Positions 35,168 through 44,007 of a stretch of 64,000 nucleotides of DNA are shown here, piece by piece. This DNA comes from Rhodobacterales bacterium HKCCE2091 (lineage in GTDB: Bacteria; Pseudomonadota; Alphaproteobacteria; Rhodobacterales; Rhodobacteraceae): assembly GCA_015689685.1 (NCBI GenBank), contig WVSL01000001.1, positions 359,001 through 423,000 of the forward strand, written 5' to 3'. Each line of letters opens with the position of its first letter. Position 1 is the first letter of the stretch. The notes beneath the pieces are model-generated. The model saw only the letters and a program-made list of their open reading frames with translations. It was not told the DNA's origin and made no database searches. The position numbers and the translations under genes were made by a program.

Positions 35168-35509
35168 CTATTCGACCGCGCGGATGAGCTTGCGTTCGAG
35201 AACCCGCAGGACCGTCTTGAGGTCGTGTCCGCGCTTGAGGATCCGCCCGTCCATCCCGATCACGGCATAGGCCCCCTGCTTCGCGGCGAGTTTCGGGCGC
35301 TTCTCGATCCGGTAGAGCGGCTGTTCCGCCGAGCGGCGGAAGATCGAGAATACAGCGACATCCGACAGGAACGACATCCCGTAGTCGCGCCATTCGCCCG
35401 CGGCGACCATGCGTCCGTAAAGCCCCAGGATCACGCCCAGTTCGCGCCGGTCGAAGGCCACCGTATCGGGCGCGGCGGAGTGGGCGCCCATGCCGATCTG
35501 CATCACCAT
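35168..35509 (-). CDS. DUF2794 protein
   Basis: 113 residues. The conserved pattern FDRRELGVILGLYGRMVAAGEWRDYGM and PLYRIEKRPKLAAKQGAYAV matches DUF2794, a small alphaproteobacterial family of unknown function. It is soluble and alpha-beta mixed. Several starts are possible (ATG 35509 or ATG 35503). The 3' end converges on the NlpC/P60 gene with two bases between stops. It lies downstream of nothing obvious on its strand except the glycosyltransferase 31 bases away. Confidence 0.9.
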   Translation of the reverse strand: MVMQIGMGAHSAAPDTVAFDRRELGVILGLYGRMVAAGEWRDYGMSFLSDVAVFSIFRRSAEQPLYRIEKRPKLAAKQGAYAVIGMDGRILKRGHDLKTVLRVLERKLIRAVE

Positions 35510-35540
35510 GACCGAAGCGTGACGAAACCCGCTGCCGAAA

Positions 35541-36797
35541 TCAAGCGCCGCCGTCGGGCACGGGGATCCGCAGCCGTTGCGGCAGCAGGCTGTTCATCCG
35601 CCGCACATGCTCCGGCAGACAGGCGGTGCGGAAGTCGTAGCGCTCCACGACCGAGGCGCGGGCAGCAGGCCCGATATGGGCAAAATCAGCCGGGTTTTGC
35701 AGGATTTGAATAACTCTCTCGGAAAGCGCATCGGAATCGAAGAAATCGACCAGAAAGCCGGTCTTTTCGTCCTCTATCGCCTCCCGTACCGGCGGCACGT
35801 CCGACGCGACGATCGTGGCCTCCATCGCCATCGCCTCCAGTAGCGACCACGACAGCACGAAGGGCACCGTCAGGTAGATGTGGCAGCGCGACAACTGGAT
35901 GATGCGGCAGAAATCCTCGTAGGGCACCCGGCCCACGAAATGCACCCGGTTCCAGTCCACCCGGTCGCCCACTTCGCGTTCCATCTCGGCGCGGTAGCCG
36001 CCCTCCGTCCCGCTCTGGCGGCCGTAGGACACCTCGTTTCCGCCGATCACGATCGCCCGCGCGTTCGGCCGAGCGTCGAGGATGGCGGGCAGCGCACGCA
36101 TGAAGCGGTGGAAGCCGCGGGTCGGCTCCAGGTTGCGCGCCATGAACGTGAACACCTCGTCGGCGCGGGTGAGCGGCGCGTCGAGCCGCCCGAGCGTCAG
36201 CGAGACATCGCGGTTCGGCCGCAGCCGGTCGGTCCGGATCCCGTCGTGGCAGACGTAGATCTTGTCGTGGAACGAGGCCGGAAAGGTATCGCGCTGCCAG
36301 AACGTGGGTGACTGGCCCAGGTCGACGGTCTGGATGTTGGCGAAGTTGACCGCGTTCCGCGCATGCATGACGTATGGCGCGTGTTCCGAGGCCGGGAACT
36401 CGGGGTCGAAACCGACCGACCCGCCCTTGGCGAGGTAGAAGTACTCGAAGAACCCCAGGATCGGCACGTCCGGCCAGAGCTGTTTCAGGAACGTCAGCTC
36501 GCCCCACCCGACATGCCCCAGGATCAGGTCGGGGCGGAACCCCTCGGATTCGAGCTTCTGGCAGGCCAGCACCACGCCGAACCCGTTGCCCGCGCATTCT
36601 TCCCAGTAGGCCGACAGCGGGTACGGGTCCTTCGGTGGACCCTTGTGCGGGGCGTAGCGGATATGGGCGATGCCCGGGATCGGCGGCAACTCTCGCTGCG
36701 ACAGGGCGACGATGCGATGCGCGCCGCTGGCGGCCAGCCACTCGGCGAGATGCTTGTACTGCCCCGGAAAATTCTGGTGCACGATCAAGAGGTTCAT
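35541..36797 (-). CDS. GT4-type glycosyltransferase
   Basis: 418 residues, two Rossmann-like halves. The N-terminal domain starts NLLIVHQNFPGQYKHLAEWL and the C-terminal GT1-like domain starts near residue 210, with VHFVGRVPYEDFCRIIQLSR and the nucleotide-sugar motif SWSLLEAMAMEATIVASDVPP. It would transfer sugar to an envelope polysaccharide or protein in the cytoplasm. ATG 36797 is preferred over GTG 36803. It is divergent from hslO and does not sit in a polysaccharide cluster, so the acceptor is unknown. Confidence 0.92.
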   Translation of the reverse strand: MNLLIVHQNFPGQYKHLAEWLAASGAHRIVALSQRELPPIPGIAHIRYAPHKGPPKDPYPLSAYWEECAGNGFGVVLACQKLESEGFRPDLILGHVGWGELTFLKQLWPDVPILGFFEYFYLAKGGSVGFDPEFPASEHAPYVMHARNAVNFANIQTVDLGQSPTFWQRDTFPASFHDKIYVCHDGIRTDRLRPNRDVSLTLGRLDAPLTRADEVFTFMARNLEPTRGFHRFMRALPAILDARPNARAIVIGGNEVSYGRQSGTEGGYRAEMEREVGDRVDWNRVHFVGRVPYEDFCRIIQLSRCHIYLTVPFVLSWSLLEAMAMEATIVASDVPPVREAIEDEKTGFLVDFFDSDALSERVIQILQNPADFAHIGPAARASVVERYDFRTACLPEHVRRMNSLLPQRLRIPVPDGGA

Positions 36798-36918
36798 GGT
36801 CACAGCCCGGTTGTCCGCGGCGCAGACTGCCCCGGATCGCCGCCGAAGTCACCTGCCGGGCGGTTGTCCTTCCCCGCCCGGGCGCGATAGACGGGGGCGA
36901 AGCGAGGCCCGGATTCGC

Positions 36919-37941
36919 ATGACCCTCACAGCAAAGATCGCCTGGGACGATACCATCCTTCCCTTCCAGCTCGACCGCTCGGACATTCGCGGGCGGGTGG
37001 CGCGTCTCGACGCGACGCTCGACCAGATCCTCGGGCAGCACGACTACCCCGCCGCGGTCGAGGCCGCAGTCGCGGAGATGACGCTGCTGACCGCGATGAT
37101 CGGCCAGACCATCAAGCTGCGCTGGAAACTGTCCCTGCAACTGCGCGGCGACGGGCCGATCCGCCTGATCGCGACCGACTACTTCGCCCCGTCGAAGGAA
37201 GGCGTTCACGCCCGCATCCGCGCCTTCGCGAGCTACGACGAGGAGCGGCTCGATTCCTCCGGCCCCGCCTTCCCGCAGACCGGGCGCGGCTACTTCGCCA
37301 TCCTGATCGACCAGGGCGAGGGCACGACCCCCTACCAGGGCATCACACCCATCGCCGGCACCGCGCTGAAGGACTGCGCCGAGGCCTATTTCGCCCAGTC
37401 CGAACAGCTTCCGACCCGGTTCGCGCTCAGCTTCGGCAAGGAGGTCAACCCCGACGGCAGCACCGGCTGGCGTGCGGGCGGGGTGATGCTGCAACTGATG
37501 CCCAAGGCGCCGGTGCGGCCCGGTGGCGAAGGCGGTTCGGGCGAGGACGGGCTCCTGTCCGCCGAGGATATCCTCGACGAATCCGATGGCGAGGACTGGC
37601 GCCGGGCCAACATGCTTCTCGACACCGTGGAGCCGCCGGAGCTGATCGGCCCGGGTGTCGCGCCCACCGACCTGCTCGTGCGGCTGTTCCACGAGGAAAC
37701 GCCGCGGGTGTTCGACGCGCAGCCGGTCGGCTTCGGCTGCACCTGTTCGGCCAACAAGGTGCGGCAGTCGCTGTCGATCTACTCCGCCCGCGACATCGCG
37801 CACATGACGACCGATGACGGCATCGTCACCGCCGATTGCCAGTTCTGCGGCGCGCATTACGAATTCGACCCGGCAACACTCGGATTCGAGGCACGGGACG
37901 GCGATGACGACGACGGGAACGGGGACACGGGTGGGGATTGA
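36919..37941 (+). CDS. hslO: Hsp33 redox-regulated chaperone
   Basis: 340 residues. The C-terminal zinc site has GCTCS and, some 28 residues on, CQFC, the CxC and CxxC pairs that open on oxidation. This activates holdase function under peroxide plus heat stress in the cytoplasm. The N-terminal domain starts WDDTILPFQLDRSDIRGRV. First gene of the long plus-strand run to 45231; its end overlaps the NUDIX gene. Confidence 0.95.
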   Translation: MTLTAKIAWDDTILPFQLDRSDIRGRVARLDATLDQILGQHDYPAAVEAAVAEMTLLTAMIGQTIKLRWKLSLQLRGDGPIRLIATDYFAPSKEGVHARIRAFASYDEERLDSSGPAFPQTGRGYFAILIDQGEGTTPYQGITPIAGTALKDCAEAYFAQSEQLPTRFALSFGKEVNPDGSTGWRAGGVMLQLMPKAPVRPGGEGGSGEDGLLSAEDILDESDGEDWRRANMLLDTVEPPELIGPGVAPTDLLVRLFHEETPRVFDAQPVGFGCTCSANKVRQSLSIYSARDIAHMTTDDGIVTADCQFCGAHYEFDPATLGFEARDGDDDDGNGDTGGD

Positions 37942-38521
37942 CGCCGCCGGGCTGGCCGCGGCCGTCGCGCGCCCCGGCCGCCCGTCATCGGACTACGACC
38001 TGAACCCCGATGTTGCCCTGCCGCCGGGGCGCAAGCTGCGCCCCGCGGCGGTGCTGATCGCGGTCGACGAGGCCGGACAGCGGCCCGAGATCATCCTGAC
38101 CAAGCGCGCGTCTCACCTGAAGCACCACCCGGGCCAGATCGCCTTTCCCGGCGGCAAGGTCGACGCGACCGACACGGGGCCGGAGGCGGCGGCGCTCCGC
38201 GAGGCGCGGGAAGAGATCGGGTTGCCGGATGCCGAGATCCTCGCCCGGCTGGAGCCGCATGAAACCGTCACCAGCTACGCCATCACCCCGGTCCTCGCCC
38301 GGGTGGCGGCGCCGTTCGAGCGGCGACCGGAACCGGGCGAAGTGGCCGAGGTGTTCTCTGTGCCGCTCGACTTCCTGATGGACCCGGCGAACTACCGCGT
38401 GGAACGGCGGCTGTGGCGCGGGACGTGGCGGGCCTTCTACGTGGTGCCGTGGGGGCCCTACTACGTCTGGGGTGCGACGGCGCGGATCCTGAAATCCGTT
38501 GCCGACCGGGTGGCGGGATGA
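37904..38521 (+). CDS. NUDIX hydrolase, CoA pyrophosphatase type
   Basis: 205 residues if ATG 37904 is used; GTG 37931 would give 196. The NUDIX box reads GGKVDATDTGPEAAALREAR then EEIG, and the upstream LTKRASHLKHHPGQIAFPGG is characteristic of the CoA pyrophosphatase (NudL) group. It would split CoA or its oxidised forms into ADP and phosphopantetheine. It overlaps hslO by 38 or 11 bases and the cca start by four (ATGA). Confidence 0.92.
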   Translation: MTTTGTGTRVGIDAAGLAAAVARPGRPSSDYDLNPDVALPPGRKLRPAAVLIAVDEAGQRPEIILTKRASHLKHHPGQIAFPGGKVDATDTGPEAAALREAREEIGLPDAEILARLEPHETVTSYAITPVLARVAAPFERRPEPGEVAEVFSVPLDFLMDPANYRVERRLWRGTWRAFYVVPWGPYYVWGATARILKSVADRVAG

Positions 38522-39669
38522 AGCTGCAGGCCGACTGGCTCCGCGATCCCGGCACGGCGGCGGTGATGCGGATGCTGACCGGGGCCGGGCACCAGGCCTA
38601 TTTCGTCGGCGGCTGCGTGCGCGACGAGCTTCTGGGCCGCGATGTCGGGGACATCGACATTTCCACCGACGCGCGCCCCGAGACGGTGATGAAGCTCGCC
38701 GAACGGGCCGGCCTGAAACCCGTCGGAACCGGCGTCGACCATGGCACGGTCACGGTCGTCGCCGAAGGCCAACCGCACGAGGTCACGACCTTCCGGCGCG
38801 ACGTGGAAACCGACGGTCGCCGCGCGGTGGTCGCGTTCTCGGATCGGATCGAGGAGGACGCGGCGCGGCGTGACTTCACCATGAACGCGCTTTATGCCGA
38901 CTCCACGGGCGAGGTGCTCGATCCGACCGGCGAGGGGCTATCCGATCTCTCTGCACGGCGGCTGCGGTTCATCGGGCGACCCGAGGATCGGATCCGCGAG
39001 GACTACCTTCGCGCGCTCAGGTTCTTCCGCTTCTCGGCCTGGTTCGGCGACCCCGACGCCGGGTTCGATCCCGATGCGCTGGCTGCGATTTCGACCCTGA
39101 ACAGCGGTTTGGAGACGTTGTCGCGCGAGCGGGTGGGCCACGAGATGCGAAAGCTTCTCGCCGCGCCCGACCCGGCCCCGGCGGTCGGGGGAATGGCCCG
39201 GACGGGCGTGCTGCCGACCCTTCTGCCCGGCGCGGAGACCGCCGCGCTCGCGCCGCTCGTCCACCTCGAGGCGGAGCAGCGCATCGCGCCGGACTGGCTG
39301 CGCAGGCTGGCCGCGTTGAACCCGCCCGAGGCGACCGAACGCCTTCGCCTCAGCCGGCCGGAGGGGCGGCGGCTCGACACCATTCTGAACGCCGTGGGCA
39401 CCGCGGCGGGGCCGGGGGAACTCGGCTACCGCCACGGTGCCGACATCGCACGGGATATCCTGCTCCTGCGCGCCGCCTCGCTGTCGCAGCCCGTGCCGCC
39501 CGGGGCGCTGGCGCAGGCGGAAACCGGCGCCGCCGCAACCTTTCCGCTGCGCGCGGCCGACCTGCCGGACGGCGTGACAGGGCCGGAGATCGGGCGGATG
39601 CTGGCGGACCGCGAATCCCGCTGGATCGCGTCCGGTTTCACTGCGACGCGCGAGGATCTGCTCGGCTGA
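38518..39669 (+). CDS. CCA-adding tRNA nucleotidyltransferase / poly(A) polymerase family
   Basis: 383 residues. Pol-beta head: YFVGGCVRDELLGRDVGDID with two catalytic Asp. The neck follows, with RRDFTMNALY and EDRIREDYLRALRFFRFSAW. It restores or adds CCA to tRNA 3' ends; the tRNA-Pro in this window already encodes CCA, so the enzyme acts in repair here. Pairing with an upstream NUDIX gene is common in Rhodobacterales. Followed by two ABC exporters. Confidence 0.95.
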   Translation: MKLQADWLRDPGTAAVMRMLTGAGHQAYFVGGCVRDELLGRDVGDIDISTDARPETVMKLAERAGLKPVGTGVDHGTVTVVAEGQPHEVTTFRRDVETDGRRAVVAFSDRIEEDAARRDFTMNALYADSTGEVLDPTGEGLSDLSARRLRFIGRPEDRIREDYLRALRFFRFSAWFGDPDAGFDPDALAAISTLNSGLETLSRERVGHEMRKLLAAPDPAPAVGGMARTGVLPTLLPGAETAALAPLVHLEAEQRIAPDWLRRLAALNPPEATERLRLSRPEGRRLDTILNAVGTAAGPGELGYRHGADIARDILLLRAASLSQPVPPGALAQAETGAAATFPLRAADLPDGVTGPEIGRMLADRESRWIASGFTATREDLLG

Positions 39670-39748
39670 CAGGACATGGCGGGAGGACGCCGGGCCCGGC
39701 ATGGTCATTCCGCCGCACCCGGCCTATATGGGCTCGGGCGAGGCCCCC

Positions 39749-41590
39749 ATGTTCCGCTTCTTCGAATCGCTGGTCGACCCCTACACGGACTACCCCGAGA
39801 CGGATCATCCGCCCCGGCGCCTGTTCGCGTTCCTGTGGGACTACTCAAAGCCGTTCCGCGGCCTCTACCTCGCGACCGCGCTGGTTTCCGTCGTCGTGGC
39901 GGCGGTCGAGGTCGGGCTCCTGTGGTACATGGGCCGGGTTGTCGACATCCTGTCGAACGGCGCGCCTTCCGAAACCTTCACGCGCTACGGGCTCGAACTC
40001 GCGCTCGTGGCCGGTTTCGTGCTCGTCCTGCGCCCGCTCATCCAGGGACTCGACGTCGCGCTTCTGAACAACGCGATCCTGCCGAACTTCGGCGCGCTGA
40101 CGCGGTGGCGGGCGCACAGGCAGGTGCTGCGCCAGTCGGTCGGATGGTTCGAGAACGATTTCGCCGGCCGCATCGCGAACCGGATCATGCAGACCCCGAC
40201 CGCGGCGGGCGACGCGATCTTCCAGGTCTTCGACGCGATCACCTTCGCGCTCGCCTACCTCGTCGGGGCGGTCGTCCTGCTCGCGGAGGCCGATATCCGG
40301 CTGGCCATCCCGCTGGTGATCTGGCTGATTCTCTACGGGCTGCTGGTGCGCTGGACGATGAAGAACGTCGGCCCGGCGTCGAAGGCGTCGTCTGATGCCC
40401 GCTCGATGACCACGGGCCGCGTCGTCGACAGCTACACCAACATCCATTCGGTGAAGCTGTTCGCCCATCACGACCGGGAAATCGACTACGCCCGCGAGGC
40501 GATCGAGGAAACCCGCCGCACCTTCGGGCGCGAGATGCGGATCTTCACGACGATGGATGTCTGCCTGACCGCGCTGAACGGGTTCCTCATCGTGGCCGTC
40601 GTCGGGTGGGCGGTCTGGCTCTGGGGACAGAACGCCGCGACCGTGGGCGTCGTCGCCGCCGCCACCGCGCTGACCCTGCGGCTGAACGCGATGACCGGCT
40701 GGATCATGTGGGCGCTCAGCACCTTCTTCCGCTCGCTCGGGGTCGTCGCCGAGGGGATGGAGACCATCACGCAACCGATCGAGCTGACCGACGCCGGCGC
40801 CGCACGGCCCCTGCGTCTGACCGAGGGCCGGATCGAGTTCCGCGACCTGTCGCATCACTACGGCCGCGCGGCGGGCGGGCTCGATTCCGTCGACCTGGAT
40901 ATCGCGCCGGGCGAGAAGGTCGGGCTCGTCGGGCGGTCCGGCGCGGGCAAGACGACGCTGGTGAAGCTGTTGCTGCGGTTCTACGACGCCGAGCACGGCC
41001 GCATCCTGATCGACGGGCAGGACATCCGCGAGGTGACGCAGGACAGCCTGCGCCGCGCCGTGGGCATGGTGCAGCAGGACAGCTCTCTCCTGCACCGGTC
41101 GGTGCGCGACAACATCCTCTATGGCCGTCCCGACGCGTCCGAGGCCGAGATGATCGCGGCGGCGAAACAGGCCCATGCCCATGACTTCATCCTCGATCTC
41201 GCCGATCCCGGCGGCCGCACCGGCTACGACGCCCATGTCGGCGAACGCGGTGTGAAGCTGTCCGGCGGCCAGCGGCAAAGGGTGGCGCTCGCCCGCGTGA
41301 TCCTGAAGGACGCGCCGATCCTGATCCTCGACGAGGCGACGAGCGCGCTCGACAGCGAGGTCGAGGCCGCGATCCAGGACACGCTCTACGGCATGATGGA
41401 AGGCAAGACCGTGATCGCCATCGCCCACCGGCTGTCCACCATCGCGCACATGGACCGGATCGTGGTGATCGACGCGGGCCGGGTGGCCGAACAGGGCACG
41501 CATGGCGAGCTTCTCGAACGTGGCGGGCTCTATGCCTCGTTCTGGCACCGGCAATCGGGCGGGTTCATCGGCGTGGAGGCCGCCGAATGA
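39749..41590 (+). CDS. ABC exporter half-transporter 1
   Basis: 613 residues from ATG 39749. Six membrane helices in the N-terminal half, then an ATPase with Walker A GRSGAGKTTL, signature LSGGQRQRVALAR and Walker B ILILDEATSALD, all intact. With the next gene it likely forms a heterodimeric exporter of lipid, peptide or drug in the inner membrane. The stop overlaps the next start (ATGA). An in-frame ATG at 39728 is less likely because GAGG precedes 39749. Confidence 0.92.
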   Translation: MFRFFESLVDPYTDYPETDHPPRRLFAFLWDYSKPFRGLYLATALVSVVVAAVEVGLLWYMGRVVDILSNGAPSETFTRYGLELALVAGFVLVLRPLIQGLDVALLNNAILPNFGALTRWRAHRQVLRQSVGWFENDFAGRIANRIMQTPTAAGDAIFQVFDAITFALAYLVGAVVLLAEADIRLAIPLVIWLILYGLLVRWTMKNVGPASKASSDARSMTTGRVVDSYTNIHSVKLFAHHDREIDYAREAIEETRRTFGREMRIFTTMDVCLTALNGFLIVAVVGWAVWLWGQNAATVGVVAAATALTLRLNAMTGWIMWALSTFFRSLGVVAEGMETITQPIELTDAGAARPLRLTEGRIEFRDLSHHYGRAAGGLDSVDLDIAPGEKVGLVGRSGAGKTTLVKLLLRFYDAEHGRILIDGQDIREVTQDSLRRAVGMVQQDSSLLHRSVRDNILYGRPDASEAEMIAAAKQAHAHDFILDLADPGGRTGYDAHVGERGVKLSGGQRQRVALARVILKDAPILILDEATSALDSEVEAAIQDTLYGMMEGKTVIAIAHRLSTIAHMDRIVVIDAGRVAEQGTHGELLERGGLYASFWHRQSGGFIGVEAAE

Positions 41591-43449
41591 CGATGTTCCG
41601 CCCCGTCGTCCGCTGGCTCGCGGGCATGATCGACGCCTTCGCCCCGGCCGAAGGCCCGCCGCCCGCGGCGCTCTGGCCGTTCATCCGCTGGTGCCTGTCC
41701 GGCGCATGGGGCGTGATCATCGTGGCCTCCGTGATCTCGGCCCTGGCCGGGTCGCTCGAGGTGGTGACCGCCTGGCTGCTCGGCCTGATCGTGGACAGCG
41801 TGTCGGGGGCGGAGGACCGGGCCGGATACCTTGCCGACAACTGGCCGCTTCTGGCGGTGTTCATCGCCTTCTTCCTCGTCGCCCGGCCGCTCGCCTTCGG
41901 ATCTTCCGCGGCGCTCAACGGGATCACGCTGCCGACCAATATCTACCCGCTGATACAGTCGCGCCTGCACCGCTGGACGCTCGGCCACGCGATCACCTTC
42001 TTCGACAACGATTTCGCCGGCCGTATCGCACAGAAGCAGGCCCAGACGGCGAACGCGCTGACCCTGACGGTGAACGAAACCATCAACGCGGTGGTGTTCG
42101 CCGTATCCTCGCTGATCGGCTCCGTCCTGCTGCTCGGCGCGATCGACTGGCGCGTGGCGGCGCTGCTGGCAGTGTGGCTGGTGCTCTATTTCTGGATGAT
42201 CGGCTGGTTCCTGCCCCGCATCCGCAAGCGGTCCGCCGCGCGGGCCGGGGCGCGGGCGATGGTGACCGGGCAGGTCGTCGACACGATCACCAACGTCAAG
42301 ACCGTGAAGCTGTTCGGCCATACAGAACACGAGGACCGCGCCGCGATCTCGGCGCTCGGCACGTTCCGCGACCGCGTGCTCGAATTCGGCGCGCTGTCGA
42401 CCGGGTTCCGCTTCGCGCTGATGACGGTGGCGGGGCTGCTTCCGGCGGGGCTGATCCTCGCCACGATCCTGTTGTGGCGGCAGGGCGTCGCCACCCCCGG
42501 CGACATCGCCGCGACGGGTGCCGTGTCGATGCGGATCGCGCAGATGACGGGATGGGTCAGCTTCACGCTGATGGGCATCTACTCCTACATCGGCGAAGTC
42601 GAAGACGGGATGCGGACGCTCACGCCCCGGCACGAACTGACCGACGCCGAGGGCGCCCGGCCGCTCGGCCCGATCAGCGGGCGGATCGCGTTCGAGGACG
42701 TGAGCTTCGCCTACGGGCAGGAAAGCGGTGGCGTCGACGGCATCGACCTGGTGGTGGAACCCGGCGAAAAGCTCGGACTCGTCGGCGCGTCGGGGGCCGG
42801 AAAGTCGACGCTCGCGGCGCTCCTGATGCGTCTCTACGACCCCGAACAGGGCCGGATCACGCTGGACGGAACCGATATCCGCGAAGTCACGCAGGACAGC
42901 CTGCGCCAGCAGATCGCGATGGTCACGCAGGAAACCGCGATGTTCAACCGCTCCGCCCGCGACAACATCCTGTACGGCCGCCCCGATGCCACCGAGGACG
43001 AGATGGTGGCGGCCGCGAAGCGCGCCGAGGCCGACGATTTCATCCGCGACCTCGCCGACCACAAGGGCCGCACCGGGTACGAAGCATACCTGGGCGAACG
43101 CGGCGTGAAGCTGTCGGGCGGGCAGCGGCAGCGCATCGCGCTGGCCCGCGCCTTCCTCAAGGACGCGCCGGTTCTGGTGCTGGACGAGGCCACCTCGGCG
43201 CTCGATTCCGAGGTCGAGGCCTCGATCCAGGCCGCGCTGTCGCAGGTCATGGAAGGCAAGACCGTCATCGCCATCGCGCACCGGCTCTCGACCATCGCGG
43301 CAATGGACCGCATTCTCGTGATGGACAGGGGGCGCATCGTGGAGCAGGGAACCCACCAGGAGCTTCTGGACTCCGGCGGGCTTTATGCGCGCTACTGGAA
43401 CCGGCAATCGGGCGGGTTCATAGGGCTGGATCAGGCGGCGGCGGAATGA
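41587..43449 (+). CDS. ABC exporter half-transporter 2
   Basis: 620 residues, similar in layout to its partner: six helices, then Walker A GASGAGKSTL, signature LSGGQRQRIALAR and Walker B VLVLDEATSALD. Both partners have complete catalytic motifs, unlike many heterodimers with one weak site. Near-identical segments (for example REVTQDSLRQ and LYGRPDATEDE) show the pair arose by duplication. Substrate unknown. The stop overlaps the next gene (ATGA). Confidence 0.93.
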   Translation: MTMFRPVVRWLAGMIDAFAPAEGPPPAALWPFIRWCLSGAWGVIIVASVISALAGSLEVVTAWLLGLIVDSVSGAEDRAGYLADNWPLLAVFIAFFLVARPLAFGSSAALNGITLPTNIYPLIQSRLHRWTLGHAITFFDNDFAGRIAQKQAQTANALTLTVNETINAVVFAVSSLIGSVLLLGAIDWRVAALLAVWLVLYFWMIGWFLPRIRKRSAARAGARAMVTGQVVDTITNVKTVKLFGHTEHEDRAAISALGTFRDRVLEFGALSTGFRFALMTVAGLLPAGLILATILLWRQGVATPGDIAATGAVSMRIAQMTGWVSFTLMGIYSYIGEVEDGMRTLTPRHELTDAEGARPLGPISGRIAFEDVSFAYGQESGGVDGIDLVVEPGEKLGLVGASGAGKSTLAALLMRLYDPEQGRITLDGTDIREVTQDSLRQQIAMVTQETAMFNRSARDNILYGRPDATEDEMVAAAKRAEADDFIRDLADHKGRTGYEAYLGERGVKLSGGQRQRIALARAFLKDAPVLVLDEATSALDSEVEASIQAALSQVMEGKTVIAIAHRLSTIAAMDRILVMDRGRIVEQGTHQELLDSGGLYARYWNRQSGGFIGLDQAAAE

Positions 43450-43991
43450 AGCGGGTGATGATCATCGGGCAACCGGGCGCGGGCAAATCCTGGCTCGCGC
43501 GGCGCCTGGGCGAGATGACCGGGTTGCCGGTCTACCATGTCGACCAGATCCACTGGCTGCCGGGTTGGGTGCAGCGCCCGATGCGCGACCGCATCCGCCT
43601 GTCGAACGGCGTCGAGGCGCGCGACGAATGGATCTACGAAGGCGGCCTGTCGGCGACCTGGGACAACCGGCTCGACCGCGCCGATACGCTGATCTGCCTC
43701 GACATGCCCTTCGCGCTCAGGATCTGGCGGGTGTTCTGGCGCACGCTTCGGGATTTCGGCGACAGCCGGCCGGATCTGCCCGAAGGCTGCCCCGAAAGCT
43801 TCGATCCGGAGTTCTGGCGCTACATCTGGCGCACCCGCCGCAGCGCGCGTGTCCGGATGCAGGCATTCACGACGGCGGCGGGCAAGCGCGCGACCGTCTA
43901 CCACTTCCGGTCCCCGCGCGAGGTCAGGGCCTTCCTGCGTGATCTCGGGCCGCATCGTCACGGCGCTGGCATCCCGGCGCCGATGACGTAA
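43446..43991 (+). CDS. P-loop kinase-like protein (topology modulation/FlaR type)
   Basis: 181 residues. The P-loop is MIIGQPGAGKSWLARRLGEM, and the following HVDQIHWLPGW is characteristic of the adenylate-kinase-like group often named DNA topology modulation protein (FlaR). Actual function is not established. The Walker B region is DTLICLDMPFALRIWRV. It overlaps the exporter gene by four bases. Confidence 0.88.
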   Translation: MKRVMIIGQPGAGKSWLARRLGEMTGLPVYHVDQIHWLPGWVQRPMRDRIRLSNGVEARDEWIYEGGLSATWDNRLDRADTLICLDMPFALRIWRVFWRTLRDFGDSRPDLPEGCPESFDPEFWRYIWRTRRSARVRMQAFTTAAGKRATVYHFRSPREVRAFLRDLGPHRHGAGIPAPMT

Positions 43992-44007
43992 CGGCGGCCT
44001 GATCCCG